Both the position numbers and the translations under genes were made by a program. The notes under the pieces were generated by a model. It saw only the letters and a program-made list of their open reading frames with translations. It was not told the origin of the DNA and made no database searches. Source: Utricularia gibba (lineage: Eukaryota > Streptophyta > Magnoliopsida > Lamiales > Lentibulariaceae). From it: a stretch of 64,000 nucleotides of DNA. Shown piece after piece: positions 1 to 12,329 of this stretch. The DNA lies in the NCBI GenBank assembly GCA_002189035.1, contig NEEC01000020.1:1054001-1118000 (forward strand), written 5' to 3'. Within the stretch, counting starts at the first letter, position 1. Every line of letters starts with the position of its first letter.

Positions 1-2
1 GG

Positions 3-1001
3 GTTCTGTGGGTTGCAGGAGTTGTTATTGAAGCAGCTGCAGATCAACAAAAATTGAATTTCAAAAATTCTCCGGAGAATCGGGGCAAGTGGTGCAATGC
101 TGGAGTTTGGAAGTATTCACGCCATCCTAACTACTTTGGCGAGGTTGGGATGTTTGTGCTACTGATGGAAGTGAATTTTATGTTTGATTCATATTATAAA
201 GTTTTCAAGTTTTACCTAAAGACTCTGTTATCTCTTTATACTGAATCTAATTTGGCTTCAGTTTGGTTTATGATCAAACTGAAGGAAACACTTCAACACA
301 AGAATGACCCCCTTCTTCTTTATCTGTGCCATACCGAGTGACTTTGTCTCTCCTTTTCATGCAGATACTCCTTTGGTGGGGCATTTTCGTGGCTGCATCA
401 CCTGTACTAGAGAAGGCAGAGTGGCTGGTCATCATCGGACCGATATTTCTTACATTGCTGCTGCTTTTCGTTAGCGGCATACCACTCCTTGAGGTTGATT
501 TGCTGGGCTGGTGTTATGTAACTTGATATCTATACTGACAATCACGTTTAGTAACCTATTGAGCTGCTTTTCTAGGATTCTGCTGATCGAAAGTACGGCA
601 GTGTTGGTGCATACAGGGAGTATAAAAGGACGACGAGGTTAGTGTCTTCCCTTTTCTTCAACCAAATAAACCATTTCTACAAAGTTGATGATATGTGTAT
701 GAAAACTGTTTTTTCAGTCCTCTAATCTTGCTCCCTCCTGCGGTATATGGCCCTCTTCCTTCATGGTTTAAAGCAGTCTTTCTGTTAGAGTTTCCGATCT
801 ACAACCGCCGACTTCCTCAGGAAAACTGGTATGACTGCTCATCTCTGTTTCTGATAATATAGGCAATTACCCAAGTCATGGATGTGCTTCTTATTTCAAT
901 CTTTTGTAGTGTGTTTAGTGTCCTAGAAAATGAGTGTCAGTTCATAATTCTGTACTGTGTTTTCTGCAAGGAAGATACGGAGAGCGGCCACATGCGAATG
1001 A
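3..1001 (+). CDS. DUF1295 / steroid 5-alpha-reductase-like membrane protein, 3' part (5' end outside window)
   Basis: Five exons read in phase: 3-143, 365-493, 576-637, 718-828 and 971-1001, giving 158 codons including the TGA at 999-1001. Conserved blocks are NRGKWCNAGVWKYSRHPNYF in the first exon (the RHPNYFGE signature of the DUF1295/ICMT-like fold), a hydrophobic helix in the second (ILLWWGIFVAASPVLEKAEW), a YREYKRTT block across exons 3 and 4, and PLILLPPAVYGPLPSWFKAV. The family consists of endoplasmic-reticulum membrane proteins related to steroid 5-alpha-reductase C-terminal domains. The substrate in plants is not known from sequence. All introns are GT-AG. The last short exon gives a tail reading WKIRRAATCE and is the least certain piece; the gene could instead read on from the exon-4 donor. 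The N-terminal membrane helices lie upstream of the window. Confidence 0.85.
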
Positions 1002-2708
1002 AGTCGAGAAACTGCTTGGTTGGTTGAAGATAATTTGGCATTGTTTGAGCTCTTCGGTTTGATGAATAGAGTCAGTTTTTCGGTTATGTTGTTATTGTAG
1101 TTTTGAAGAAAAATGTTGGTTTAAAAGTTTAGGGTTTAGGGTTTAAAAGTTAAATCTAGAATGTACTATGATGTATCCAATGCTGCCTTTTATGACGAGG
1201 TCTTGAACATTAGGAGTACAGTACACCTTGTCGAGTGATGGAGGAAAGACCTTGACACTCTAATTCCTCTTGATCCTCATTAGGTCCATTGGCAACAAGT
1301 TATAACCTGATCGGGCAGGCCACTCCCTTGTTCATCTTCATTAGGCGAAGGGTACGCTATTAGCCTATTGCCAAGGCAGAGGCAAGTAGTGCAATGATCA
1401 TAGAATTCAGAAAAGTAGGTTGGGTTGAATATGAGAATTAATGTTTTAAATAATTAAGATTTGATAGATGAAACCTAGTTATACTATATTACTATTTAGT
1501 TTGTTACTTTTAAAAAATATTGGAAATTATTTGCATATAATTTATAATTTATGATAATTAAAAATGTTAATTTTTCGAATAATATGGATGATGGGAACTA
1601 AATCGATATGTACCACGTAGGGATCAAATCAATTAGAGAGAGGATTTGAATGGTTATGATAGTCTGAGCAACAATGGCCGTTTTTGGAAAAATATGAAAA
1701 GTAGTTGAATTATAAAAATATTAGAACAGTCGACAATTATCTGTCAGCAGAACTATAGTACAATTATCAAACACATAAAGTAGTTGATACAAGGAAATGT
1801 GAAGAAAAAGAAGTTGAACTCTCTACATTTTTACTTGTAACTTCCATTTTCTACTCCGTTAGTGAAACCCTCATTTCTCAGTGAGCCTCGTCAATTCCAT
1901 AGTTTTTACGTCTTCCAACATTTTCCATATAAAAATCTCTATCTATTTTTATTCATGTTATCAACATAGTTACTTGGAAACCCCAAAACATGCGGATTGG
2001 ATCCAAATAAATTGGTTACATTACCCAAAAATCAGTTACCTCTAACAGGTAGATTTTCGACCACAACAATGGAGTAATTATACTTTATTTTAAAATAGAA
2101 GAGTTGATAAGCAATATTTGCATAGTTTTACTTTTCTATAATATATTTTTTAGTATCATTCCCTTCTTAAATAAATTATATTTAATATCCTGAAAATATT
2201 TGTATTTAATAGAGTCCGATCATCACATCCAACAATAAAGACACAAATATTTTTCTTTTTTTATTATTTACTGACCAAGGAGTGAGCTGTAACGAGGTTG
2301 GCCTATGTTTAATTTAGTGAAATGTGGGGGTCAGAATGCAATAATAACTGATGATGATGACGCGGCGCCACGGGGTTAGAGGACAAAGTCCGCGGTGCCC
2401 CCGCGTTCGGACTTGCGCTAATTCTCCCCATCCAATAACCGAACCTCCCCAAAAATAATAAAAAAATGGAAATTACAAAAAAACAAAATATAAAAAATAC
2501 AAATAAATAATGAAGAGAGATTTTCCGTAGAAGTCACAGCTGCGAGCGACGGCGGAGTCCTTTCATTCTTCAGTCCTACTCACGTCGCAGACACCTGCAC
2601 GATCTTAATCACCGTTTTGGCTTCACTTTTCTTGTTGATTCTACGGTGATAATCTTCGATCTGTTGTTTTCCGGTTTCTCGAGGGGTTGAATCGTTAGAC
2701 CTTGTCAA
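1002..2708. other. Intergenic / 3' UTR and PEAPOD promoter region
   Basis: No coding region recognised. Two tandem plant-telomere-type units (TTTAGGG) occur near 1127-1146 just after the DUF1295 gene, too few to mean anything by themselves. From about 1430 to 2280 the sequence is strongly AT-rich. A sharp GC-rich patch (about 2359-2415, with GCGGCGCCAC and CCGCGGTGCCCCCGCG) precedes the likely PEAPOD 5' UTR (about 2515-2708). It is probably promoter-proximal sequence of that gene. Confidence 0.5.
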
Positions 2709-4361
2709 ATGATGCCGGAGGATTGTCCTGCGCAGCCGGAGGAGGGGGCCACGGCGAGAGCGATTCTAGAAAAGCCGCTTCAACAGCTTACTGAAGATGA
2801 CATTGCTCAGCTTACTCGTGAGGACTGCAGACGGTACCTCAAGGAGAAAGGTAACGAGGAAGGTCAACTGAATTAGTTCTACTTTTGGTCGGTTTTGTAG
2901 CTGCTTCGGAATAATTTTTTTCGTTCTTAGGAATGAGGAGACCTTCTTGGAACAAATCTCAGGCAATTCAGCAAGTAATAATGCTCAAGAGCCTAATTGA
3001 ATCTACGCCAGATTCCGATGCTGGTTCTAGTAAAAGGCTTCGGATTTCTTTTACTGCTGACAGTAATAGTGGCAAGAGTCCTGCTCCTGATGGTGTGCGT
3101 GAGCTGCTTATTCTTTAGAAAAGTGCTCTGCTTATTCGTCTGCCGTGTCCTTTTACTTGGTTCCTAATTACAGATGTCGGTCAAGTGGCGAGTCTTTTAA
3201 TGTATTGGGTGAATGCATGTAGGTGCCTACAGCTGAGGATGCAGAAAACTCTGCATCTGCTGAGGAAATGACTCAGATTTCTCAAAAAGATGTTGAAAAA
3301 CCCGATTTGGTTCCTCATTGTTTTGTTGATCCGAGTGAAGAATGCACTGTACCTAGGTAATCTTATAGGTGCCATGAAATTCAATGGCCATGATTCGCTT
3401 ACATTGTCTGAAATGTTATTTAAGGCTCTTTCTTTTATTAGCAAAGCCGTCTCTTTGACAATCTCCTTGTTTTCTTCCAGAACTGCGAGTACTCCGAAAA
3501 CTCCAATTGATCAATTGACAATATTTTACGGTGGCAAAGTGAACGTGTATGATGATGTATCTCCAGATAAGGTACTGGAACTTGCAGTTGCTTTGATTTT
3601 GACTGGCCTCTGCATCATCTGGTAAAACTTCCTTTTGCATCTATAAGGCACAAGTAATAATGAGTATTGCTGCAACCCCTTTGCATTTAACGGAAGAACT
3701 GTTAGTAGACAATTGGACTTTACGGCCAGCGTCCTTTTCCAAAGCTTGCAGTCCAAAATCTAAACCAGATTCTGCAGCTGCTATCATGCCTCCTCCTAAA
3801 ATAGGTAAATGAAACGTCTAATTGCAGGTGTGTTGAACTTTGATTCTCTTATATGCTTTTGCTGCAGTAGTGAATATGGAAAATTATGCTGTAGAGCGTG
3901 GAGAAGGAAATGAAGAAGCCTATCAAGAGATTCCTGGTAAGGTTTATAATACTTCATGAGAATTCCTTCTTTTCTTCTAAACGTGTTCTTCTTAAATCCA
4001 TGTGGGTGGAGCAGAAGGACCTTCAACTAGAAAAGCATCGCTGCAAAGATATTTGGAGAAGAAGAAAGACAGGTAACTTGAAAATGAACTGTACCTTTTG
4101 CAACTACTTAGGTAACCAGAAAAGTGCTTCGATTTTCCCTTGGTTCCTCATATCTGTGTTAGATGAAGGTTTAAGAGCAAGGGAAAAGTGGATTTGGCCT
4201 CCTGCTCCAGTGTAAATACGTACTTCAGCCATCTAATGTACGATCAGATGTCCGGAAGGGAGACAATTTCCGTACCCCAAATAAGCCTGCCTTCAACTCC
4301 TGCTTTCTGTAACTCTACAGCTAAGATCAGCCACCCTTTTGGTCTGATCTACAAAGGTTAG
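2709..4361 (+). CDS. PPD: PEAPOD (TIFY-family) transcriptional regulator
   Basis: Eight exons: 2709-2850, 2931-3092, 3233-3356, 3481-3571, 3648-3804, 3868-3936, 4015-4072 and 4169-4361. They sum to 996 nt, or 331 codons plus TAG. Domains in order: an N-terminal PPD domain (LTEDDIAQLTREDCRRYLKE, then KGMRRPSWNKSQAIQQV); a TIFY/ZIM domain with the variant TIFYGGKVNVYDDV; and a divergent Jas-like motif, STRKASLQRYLEKKKDR, lacking the PY end of true JAZ degrons. In the known family, PPD proteins bind KIX8/KIX9 through the PPD domain and NINJA through TIFY. They repress meristemoid and leaf-margin proliferation genes and are removed by the F-box protein SAP. Start: ATG 2709, with a second ATG directly after it. 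Exon 2/3 could alternatively splice four codons longer (donor after 3094, acceptor before 3223), also in frame. No break is seen. Confidence 0.93.
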
Positions 4362-4771
4362 AGATTGCTTTCTTGGAATGTTCTTCTAGATGTGCACTTC
4401 CTTTTTTGTGAGTCGAACTCTACCTTAGAGTTAAAAACTGAGGATTCGACAGAAGCCCTCAGCATGTGCACTCTCATTGTTGCCTCTTTCCAACTCATTG
4501 CGCTGGTTCCATCCTTTGATAAACTTTATGACTGCCAGGGAAATCATACCCAGTTGTTTCTTCTGTACATTTTTTTTTGATCAGGTTCTTCTGTACATTT
4601 ACTGTCAGGTGTCTGACATCAATGGGCTCCGGCACCAAAATATACCGGTGATCACGATTTTCGTCGATCATCTGTTTATGCTACCCCTTGTGTTTGTTCC
4701 GCGAAACATCGACGTTGAGAGAGCAACCCCAGTGACGTTTTGTAACTATAGCAGTTAGTGATCTCCATTGT

Positions 4772-5314
4772 TTGTCGAGTTGCTTCTCCAGGAACAAACA
4801 TGCAGCCACCTCAGACGTTGCAACCGCGGACGGTTATCTGTGCATATTAGTTAGTCAGTGTAACTTTACTGCTAGAGCTTCCTTCGTAAAACGTCTTCAT
4901 GAGACGTGCACTGTATTTCTGGTTTTGAGTGAGGAAAATATTCCTTTGGGTGATACTGGTTGTCTTCTTGCACTTTTGTGGGCATTTTTCGTTTTCGGTT
5001 CGAGGAGGTGCTACGTTAAATTGATCAGAGCCTTCGGAGGTTGGGAATCTTTTGGTTCTCCGGCGTATTGTGTAACTACTGCCACTTCAGTTTGTTGGCA
5101 TCACTCCGTGTTTCAATGGAGAAAATCCTCTTTGGACCTCCTTTCTCTAATGGGTAGAATTATGTTCAATGGGAGTTGGTATGATTGTCTGTATGAAGGG
5201 TCGTACGAAAGCTTTGAGAAAGCTTTGGCAGTAGCTAATGAACTAAAACATATTCTTCAGAATAGAGATGGAAATAGGAAAGGAAAAAAATCTAAAGGAA
5301 AGTCCTCTACGTAG
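4772..5314 (+). other. 180-codon open frame of unknown meaning downstream of PEAPOD
   Basis: An uninterrupted frame starting MSSCFSRNK and ending in a lysine-rich tail (NRKGKKSKGKSST). I do not recognise it. It is unusually long for this AT-rich sequence and lies 410 bp after the PEAPOD stop on the same strand. The first two-thirds is cysteine/phenylalanine-rich and low in charge, as expected from a translated UTR. The last third (roughly residues 130-180: YDCLYEGSYESFEKALAVA, then ELKHILQN) looks more protein-like. It may be 3' UTR of the PEAPOD transcript, a decayed transposon domain, or an unknown short gene. A likely poly(A) region follows after 5330. Confidence 0.25.
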
Positions 5315-6388
5315 GAGTATTTGAAAGAGTAAGTCCAAATCTAGATTGCAATTGTCTAGTCTTAGGTGACTACAATCATTTCCCTACTCGTACGTGGGAA
5401 ATGAAAAGTTGTCAGATCTTATATGATATCTTACTTTTATGAAATCTGTTTCATCTTATTCAATTGTTCATGATTTATAAAAATGGAGTATTCTTTTGAT
5501 AATGAACTTGAATTCTAGGAATAATTGATCAAATTGTGTGATCAAAAATAAATTTAGAACATTGGATTATTGTACTTGCGATTTTTTGCTCTAATGTTTT
5601 TATTCTTTTTCAATCAATAATCTAAAAGTATTTCTACCATGATATATGATTCTAATATTGTTTTAAGCAACCCCACTTCTATCTCCCAACCCACTCATCA
5701 TCTCATGATTGCCATCATTGATCATTTCAATGCATCTTTTCAAAACATGGCCACCACTGCCCCAACCAGCCTAACACCACCTACGGCACCATCTTTCAGT
5801 GATCTGTTGCTTGCAATTTACTCTTGGATTCCGTATCCATGTGTTAGACATGCATTCAAATCCTTAGGTCTCAATGTAGAACAAAACACCACAAAAATAT
5901 TTTCCCACTTCATAGATGGTAAGATTGGATTTACCAACTATTGGATATGCATGCCATTTTAATTTGAAAATCCATGACCACCATATCTACCACACAATTT
6001 TCTCCACCTTCTCAAATATTCTTTTTGATGTCTACATAACATATAGGGAGATCATTTTAATTTGAAAATCCATGACTATCAAATATACTATCAAAGATGC
6101 TATCAAATTTACTATCTCCAACTTTTACCAATGGAAAATTGATGAAAAAAGGGATGTTATCATTCAATTGAATGATTTTTACCACATACTACATAACATG
6201 ATTGCACAGAACATAAAACTCACATCACCTTTTGTTGTTGATCTATGATGCTGTGTTTTAGTTTGATGTTTTTATGCTTAGATTTTAATAAAAATAGAAT
6301 AGAAACACTTGAATTAGTGGGAAAATAACCCAAAGCATATGCATTCTAATTTTTCACAAGGAAAACTTGCATTCATCCAATTTCTCTC
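5315..6388. other. AT-rich stretch without recognised gene
   Basis: Contains a 107-codon frame at 5639-5962 beginning MIYDSNIVLSNPTSISQPT that I cannot assign. The phrase tttaatttgaaaatccatgac recurs near 5959 and 6057, a short local duplication. The segment borders Copia-type sequence on its right and may be diverged leader or flank of that element. Confidence 0.3.
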
Positions 6389-7150
6389 TTATATGATGTT
6401 AAATGGGTCTATTATTCTGTGAATTCTGTATAAGTCCAGCCCATTTGGATTGGGCCATACGATTTAACCAATCTTGGAGATATTTTTTAGAATAAAGGTA
6501 AAATTGAGAATACAAATCTTAGTGGGAAGCTAAAATAAGAGAGAGAACAAAAAAGGAGGAGAGCCCATTGAGTCGAGAGATTGGCTAGCAATCAGTTAAA
6601 GGAGGAGGAAATAGGGCAAAGATACTTTTCCGGCAACCTCTATGGAAGAGAGTGGGACTAAAGAAACAAGAGAACTTCAAAGAGGAAGCTGAAGGAAAAA
6701 CAGCAAGATCTACATTATGTGTGGTAAAGGGAAGAGCTTAGACCAACTATAAATAGCAAGAGAGTAAGAAAAATGCTTGTAGTATTCACCTGCTAGAGGA
6801 ATAACTATACGTAAGAAAAAGAGCTTAGATCAACTAGAAATGATTCGTTTAACTGTTGTGTATTGGCAAACACTTTGCCAACCCCCCCCCCCCCCCTCCT
6901 CTTCTATTTATTCTAGTTTTCATATAGAACTTGTGATTAAAAATCAATTGCTCTCTGTAGATTGATTTATAATTGTTGTACTACATTTATTTTTCTATAA
7001 AATATTTGTGAATTGTATGTTCAATTTATAAATGTTTTGATGAGGAAACTCCTTAGACTCGTTATATCTATAGAAAAATTTTCTTTCATCAATCTACTAA
7101 TTAAGAAACTGTCAAAAATCTTGAAAATCTACAAAAACAATGTGAAACAC
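6389..7150 (+). repeat. Probable Copia-type LTR/leader remnant
   Basis: Starts near TGTTAAATGGGTC and contains a TATA box (TATAAATAG at 6748-6756), a run of C (about 6881-6896) and pyrimidine-rich/AT-rich sequence leading directly into the Copia gag/protease relic. This is the order expected for a 5' LTR plus leader. No second LTR copy, primer-binding site or target duplication could be read, so the limits are approximate and the call is weak. Confidence 0.3.
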
Positions 7151-7162
7151 TTATATTGAAAA

Positions 7163-7615
7163 TTGAATTTGGAGCAGTTAATCAACTGCATTACCATTGA
7201 ATTGAAACACAGTCAAACTCAAAAAATGAAAAAGAATTCTCCACAAGTCAATCTGATAAACAACGATCAAATGAGGTACAATTCAAAACCCAATTCAAAG
7301 GAATATGACTCTCTTGTGGTCACTAACAAACCATTGGAGAAGAAAAATGGACAATGGTTTGTCTATGGAAACCAAGTCATCATGTAGTCCAATCTAGACA
7401 CAAAAAGGTAGGCAAAAATGGTGATTAGCCCCAAAAACCCAAATCACCATGGCTGAAGCTGAGAGGAAAGAACCCTTCATAGTTGTAATTAGTCATTTGA
7501 ACTTAATTAGTTCCAATGATGATTGACTCTTGGATTCTAGAGCAACACCTCATGTGTGTGCAAAAAAAGAATCATTTTCCAATTATTTCCTTATTAAGAG
7601 AAATGCATAGCATTT
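7163..7615 (+). pseudogene. Ty1/Copia gag-protease relic
   Basis: The frame from 7163 ends in KKNGQWFVYGNQV, which aligns in spacing with a Copia CCHC knuckle (KxGKCFVCGxxGH) but has lost its cysteines. About 120 bp on, in another frame, comes LLDSRATPHVCAKKESFSNY, the Copia aspartic-protease block normally built around DSGAT; here the catalytic glycine is Arg. Several stops separate the pieces. Reverse transcriptase and integrase are absent, and the relic stops where MULE-1 begins. It is a decayed 5' fragment with no coding capacity. Confidence 0.6.
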
Positions 7616-7649
7616 GAGAAAATTATTTCAACCATCAAATGTTGGAGAT

Positions 7650-7735
7650 AGAATTTCAAAACATGACCAACTTTGTCCTTTAGTGTTCAATCAAATTTTC
7701 ACATCAACATTTTGTGTTTTTTTTATATTATATAA
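7650..7735 (+). repeat. MULE-1 left terminal inverted repeat
   Basis: The left end reads agaatttcaaaacatgacca, then actttgtcctttagtgttca. The reverse complement of 13738-13775 reads the same with a few changes (agaatttcaaaacatgacca, then actttattctttagtgct). The inner part (attttgtgttttttttatat) corresponds to the reverse complement of about 12285-12329. At least about 85 bp are recognisably shared. Confidence 0.75.
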
Positions 7736-8642
7736 AAAACAATCCGTTCAGCGTAATAGTACACATGACATTGGCATGTTTAGATTTTAGCATTAAAATT
7801 CTGAAAAAAGTTTGGTGTAACATTAAATTTATTTATCTTTTTTCCAATTCAAAATTAAAGAATAAAGCATATTATGAAATACGTCTCTCATATCATCATT
7901 CTTCTTCCTCTAAGAATTTCAAAGACTTTCTCTCCAATTGAGATCCGATTGTACTAGAGAGATAACTTGTTTTATGTAAACAATGGTATACGTTATTATT
8001 CACCATTGCGATTTTCTGCTTGGGTTGCTCAAGATATCTCAATATCCATGCTATTGTTGTTGATTTTTTAAGTTATCCAATTATCTTTAATTGAGTATTC
8101 TATTAACATTATTGTGAATTATGTTACTATGTATCCAATAATGAGGTACTTTCATCATTTTGATCAAACGGATGACAGTTTGTTTTTTTTTTAATCAAAA
8201 TCGTATAGTTTCAAGTGTTAATATGTATATTAGTGTAACTCCAAGCTTTATGAATTTGACCATTCAACAACATACTGCTATGTAAATTTTTTTATCAAGT
8301 AAATTTTTTTATTATTAATTTAAAATTACATTTAGGATTTTTTTTGAATTCATATAATTAAAGTATGCTAATGGTATATTGTATTTTTAATCTTTATTTA
8401 ATGTTGAAGAAGTATCAACCAATCATAATAATTCATGTAATTCATGAACATATCACAATTCTTCACCACCCTAATCAACTTGTGACAAATACATATTATA
8501 GGATTCAGACCATTTATGTGAGTAAAATACTAATGAGTAAGCGAAAATACGAAATGATGCAAAAAGTTATTCCATCGCCACTTTCTTCAAATAATGATGA
8601 TGATAAATAAATATAAGGCAGATATTACGAAAACGATTTGCA

Positions 8643-11600
8643 ATGAAAATTCCAATAGCAGTTGAGTTTGAGAAAACTTTGAACTTCTTTGATGGGACAA
8701 GTGGTGATCCACACAAGAGGGTTTTCTTTAAAGATAAAACTTCAATGAAGAAATCACTGAGTTATTATTATATCATGAAGTTAAAAAAGTATTTCCATGT
8801 TGAAAAAAGCAACAACAAACAATATGAAATAAATTGTATCAACTGAAATGCAACACCTCCATATGAATGACGTGTTAGGGTATAGAACTGATAACACACA
8901 AATTTTCATGCTTTAATGATATGAAAAATCATAAATTTTTAAGTATGTTTAGTTGTTAATTTTACATTTTTAAGTATTTTTATTTGATTAGGGAAAATGT
9001 GATTTTTGGTGTGATTAGTGGGCTAAATCCTGATTACACTGTAACCTGATTTAGCCCACCCCATGTGTAACCTGATTTTGGAGTCTAGTAGCAACCCAAG
9101 AATAAAGGAAAAATCTGGATTTCGTGCAAGTCACTAGGATGCAGGGGGGAATGAGTACACTGTCGCGGTGACAGTCTGCAAGTCAGGGCTAGGAGCAGCA
9201 AATTTGTTAGCAAATGCACTTGCTTTGGGCAGTGGGAGGCGAGAGAAAGATGAGGAGCAAGAGTCGCAAAAAGGGGAGAACAACCAGAATTTTCAGAGAA
9301 CACACATGAGAGGGTTTCTCCCCCAACTCGCACACGAAAAATATAGGAAGGAGAAGGAAAAAGAGAGGCGATTTTTCTGGAGAAGAACCTCCAGCTTGAA
9401 GGAAGAAGATCAAGACTCAGTTCAGCGCTATTGTTCTGGCCTGTGAATAGTAGCAGAAGGAATCCAGAAACTTTACTGCTTTATTTTCGTTTGTTTATGT
9501 TTTTAACTTCTACAACCAACTTTTGCACGATGTTCTCAACATTTTCATTGTTTTATGTTAATGCTATTACATTTTACCTTCAAAGCATGAGTAGCTAAAC
9601 CCTAGGGGGCATAAGGTGAAGCATGGCGATGTGGGTAGTCTTAATAAAAATTGACCATTGTTTCTTAGCTCTTGTTTCTATCAAACCATGGGTAGACTTA
9701 AGGAGGGGAACAAGTAGCTTGACAATTTAGATGTTTGATTTAGAAGTAGACCAACAAATCAAGACGGGAGCAGTAGCTGTTAGTTCGGGGTAGAACTAGT
9801 AGAACCGGGTAGACCTAGTTCTATATACTTTATATGCGGGTAGACCTAATTGCGATGTTGATGATGATATGGGGGACTGGCTTGGCCGAAAATATGATGA
9901 ATGATCTGGGTAGACTTAGGTCATTTGAAGTTGTGGGTATAGGGACATGGTAGATTAAGTTAGGTATTTTAGCACCACACCACCTTCAAATCTTTAAGGC
10001 ATATTTGTATTATTCTAAATTAAAACCAGTACTTGTTACCTTTAGCGTGAGACATGATATTGTTTACTGCACTTGTTTACCACTGTTGATCCGAGCTTAA
10101 ACTAAGACCTGCTGTTAGCCCGAATTATGTATTTACTAAAACACTTAGCAAACACAAGCTCTTCATGATCGACCTCGACATCTACTATACAAGTTTTCTG
10201 AATTTGTATTTTATATAGATTAGGGCTTATAAATGTATTTGATACGGAAGTTTGCTTTTATTGCAATGATATGCTAAAATTTCCGTTTATCAGGAACAAT
10301 AGTGTCACTCAATTTTAGACTTTGACACAATACAAGGGGGCTCATGCTTGTTTTTTTAGCAGTTCCAGGACAGCTAAAAATAATAGCATTATTAGCAAAT
10401 TTGTGTCTCTTCACATTATGAGCAAGGTTAAAGCTAATCCACGGATATGTGTTTCTGATGTCATTGATGATTTTGATGAAACTTATCATTTTAAGATATC
10501 ATATAAACTCGGATGAACTACTGTTAGGCGTGCTATCATACATATATATGGCACTTGAGAGAAATCAATGACAAAGCTCACTTCTTATTTGTATGTATTA
10601 AGAAAACCATCATATTAAGGTAATTCATTTTTATTATTTTACAAGTATTGATGTATGTTTACTAACATATTTATTTTATTATATATATTATATTATATAT
10701 ATTATATTTGAATATAAGAATCTTTGTTCTCATGATGACAAGTCAATGCTACATCATATACTTTGGGTTTTTGAGTCATGCATCTATGCTTTTCGATATT
10801 ATCGACCAGTTATTACTATTGATGGAACACATCTATATGTAGGATATAGATATCACCTTCTAATAACATGCACATTTGATGGTGATCGCACTATAATTCC
10901 ACTTGCATTTTTTATTGTTGAGGAAGAATTGTATCAATTCTGCTATTGGTTTTTTAACCTTTTGATTAAGCATATTTGTTTAGTAACTGATTGTGGTGCA
11001 GGATTGTTATTTGCAATTAAGGATATACCTGCTTTCAATGAGCTTATGGAAGATTACAGATTTTGTATGCAATATCTACTTGCAAATTTCATGTCCCATT
11101 TCAAGTCAAAACACTTGGTTTATTTATTTTAGGAGGCTGCCTTAAGTTCAAAAACAAAAAAGTTCAAGATAGTTATGCAAAAAATCAGAAATAGGAATGC
11201 AGCAGCATTTGAGTGTCTTCATGAAATTGATTCAAAGCAATGAAGATTATCGTATGATAATGGTATAAGGTAACTCAAAATGGAATAATTTTATTTATAT
11301 TATTACTATATTAACTTTATAATTCTTATTTTTGTAAATGTGGTGTGCATATCACAAGTATCTCTAAATCGTTAAACAGTGTTTTACATGGGGCACAAAA
11401 ATTACATACAAAAGCTCTTGTTGAGGCCGCTTTCGAACGATGTGTTAAGATTTTCACGAATAGTACAACAAAAATGGATTTAATCATGGAAAGGGGCCAA
11501 TTATTTACTCCATATTCGCTTTCTATTTATAGGAGATGTGATGATAAATTAACCAACTATAGGGTCAAGAAATACAATGCAAAGAAAATGAGTGCCACCA

Positions 11601-11686
11601 TAATATTTCGAAGCAAAATTTCTAGAAAAAACAAACATTATTATAATATTTGTTTGATAGATTTGACATGTATTTGTAAAAAATGA
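8643..11686 (+). pseudogene. MULE-1 MuDR-type transposase, interrupted by an LTR
   Basis: 8643-8846 carries FKDKTSMKKSLSYYYIMK and QYEINCIN, the MuDR N-terminal DNA-binding pattern that normally ends in a CxWR block. The frame breaks just before the LTR inserted at 8889. After the LTR, 10390-10516 gives the linker that precedes the catalytic domain. 10746-11132 holds RPVITIDGTHLYVGY (first catalytic Asp region of the MULE DDE domain) and TIIPLAFFIVEEE. 11345-11686 holds SISKSLNSVLHGAQKL, TPYSLSIYRR and the start of a SWIM finger (LIDLTCICKK). Stops and frame changes separate the blocks. In intact elements this protein cuts at the terminal repeats. Confidence 0.8.
8889..10292 (+). repeat. Solo LTR A (about 1.4 kb, forward), inserted in MULE-1 transposase
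   Basis: Begins TGATAACACACAAATTTTCA and ends CGTTTATCA, so it has TG...CA termini. It is flanked by a near-perfect 5-bp target duplication (AGAAC at 8884-8888, GGAAC at 10293-10297). No internal retrotransposon domain accompanies it, which is the form left by recombination between two LTRs. The whole 1404 bp is repeated, inverted, at 12330-13737. The frame at 9168-9446 inside it is not conserved as protein and is probably chance. The 3' part contains phrases typical of plant Ty3/gypsy LTRs and leaders (ttcatgatcgacctcgacat). Confidence 0.8.
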
Positions 11687-11689
11687 CAG

Positions 11690-12329
11690 CAAAAAGCTAT
11701 TCCATGTTTGCATAATATCTAGGTAAGAATTATCTTCTGGTGTATCATATTACTTACAATATTATAACATGTTCTTATTCTCGGTGTACATGGAATTCAA
11801 TGAAGACCTAAGTTCTTAGGTTACAAAATATTGTAAAATGAAAACTTTTACGAAAATATACAAAAGGAAATTTAATCCACCAATTCCTAAGGGTGGATGA
11901 GGTGCATCTTTATTTGATCTTGTTTACAATTTAACAAGAACAGTGACTATAAGAGATTATGCTAGATCAAAACCATTTTCATGCAGTTTAACTCATACAT
12001 TCGAAAAAAAGATCAAGAGTTGATTAATTTCAATTTCAGATATTTTCATGGATGTATTTTCGAAACTTTGAGATTTTATTTCAAATAATGTTGTGTATGC
12101 AACTATTCTATGTTTTATTGCATAAGTTTTTCATACACTTAATTGATTATGTTTTAACTTGTTGGTTAATATGAATATTGTAATATAATTGTATTGTAAT
12201 ATATTATATTTGAATTTTTTAAATATAAAATATGATTAAATGCATTTTTTTTTCAAAAAGTCCATATTTATGTGAATTTTCCTATGAAAAATAAACACAA
12301 AATGATGATTTGGAAATTTAATTTAACAC
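11690..12329. other. MULE-1 interior 3' of the transposase
   Basis: AT-rich sequence with no intact frame. A short block around 11860-12000 (KFNPPIPKG-like in one frame) may be the decayed transposase C-terminus. The final 45 bp belong to the MULE right terminal repeat. Confidence 0.4.

Noticed and set aside
1127-1146. Telomere-type TTTAGGG repeat
   Set aside because: Only two and a half units; common by chance near plant genes.
6881-6896. Poly-C run as a regulatory or structural signal
   Set aside because: Simple low-complexity run inside a decayed LTR/leader, with no further structure seen.
9168-9446. 92-codon frame (and 13243-13488, 13338-13589)
   Set aside because: These lie in solo LTRs A and B; the inverted copies do not keep the same frame, so there is no sign of protein constraint.
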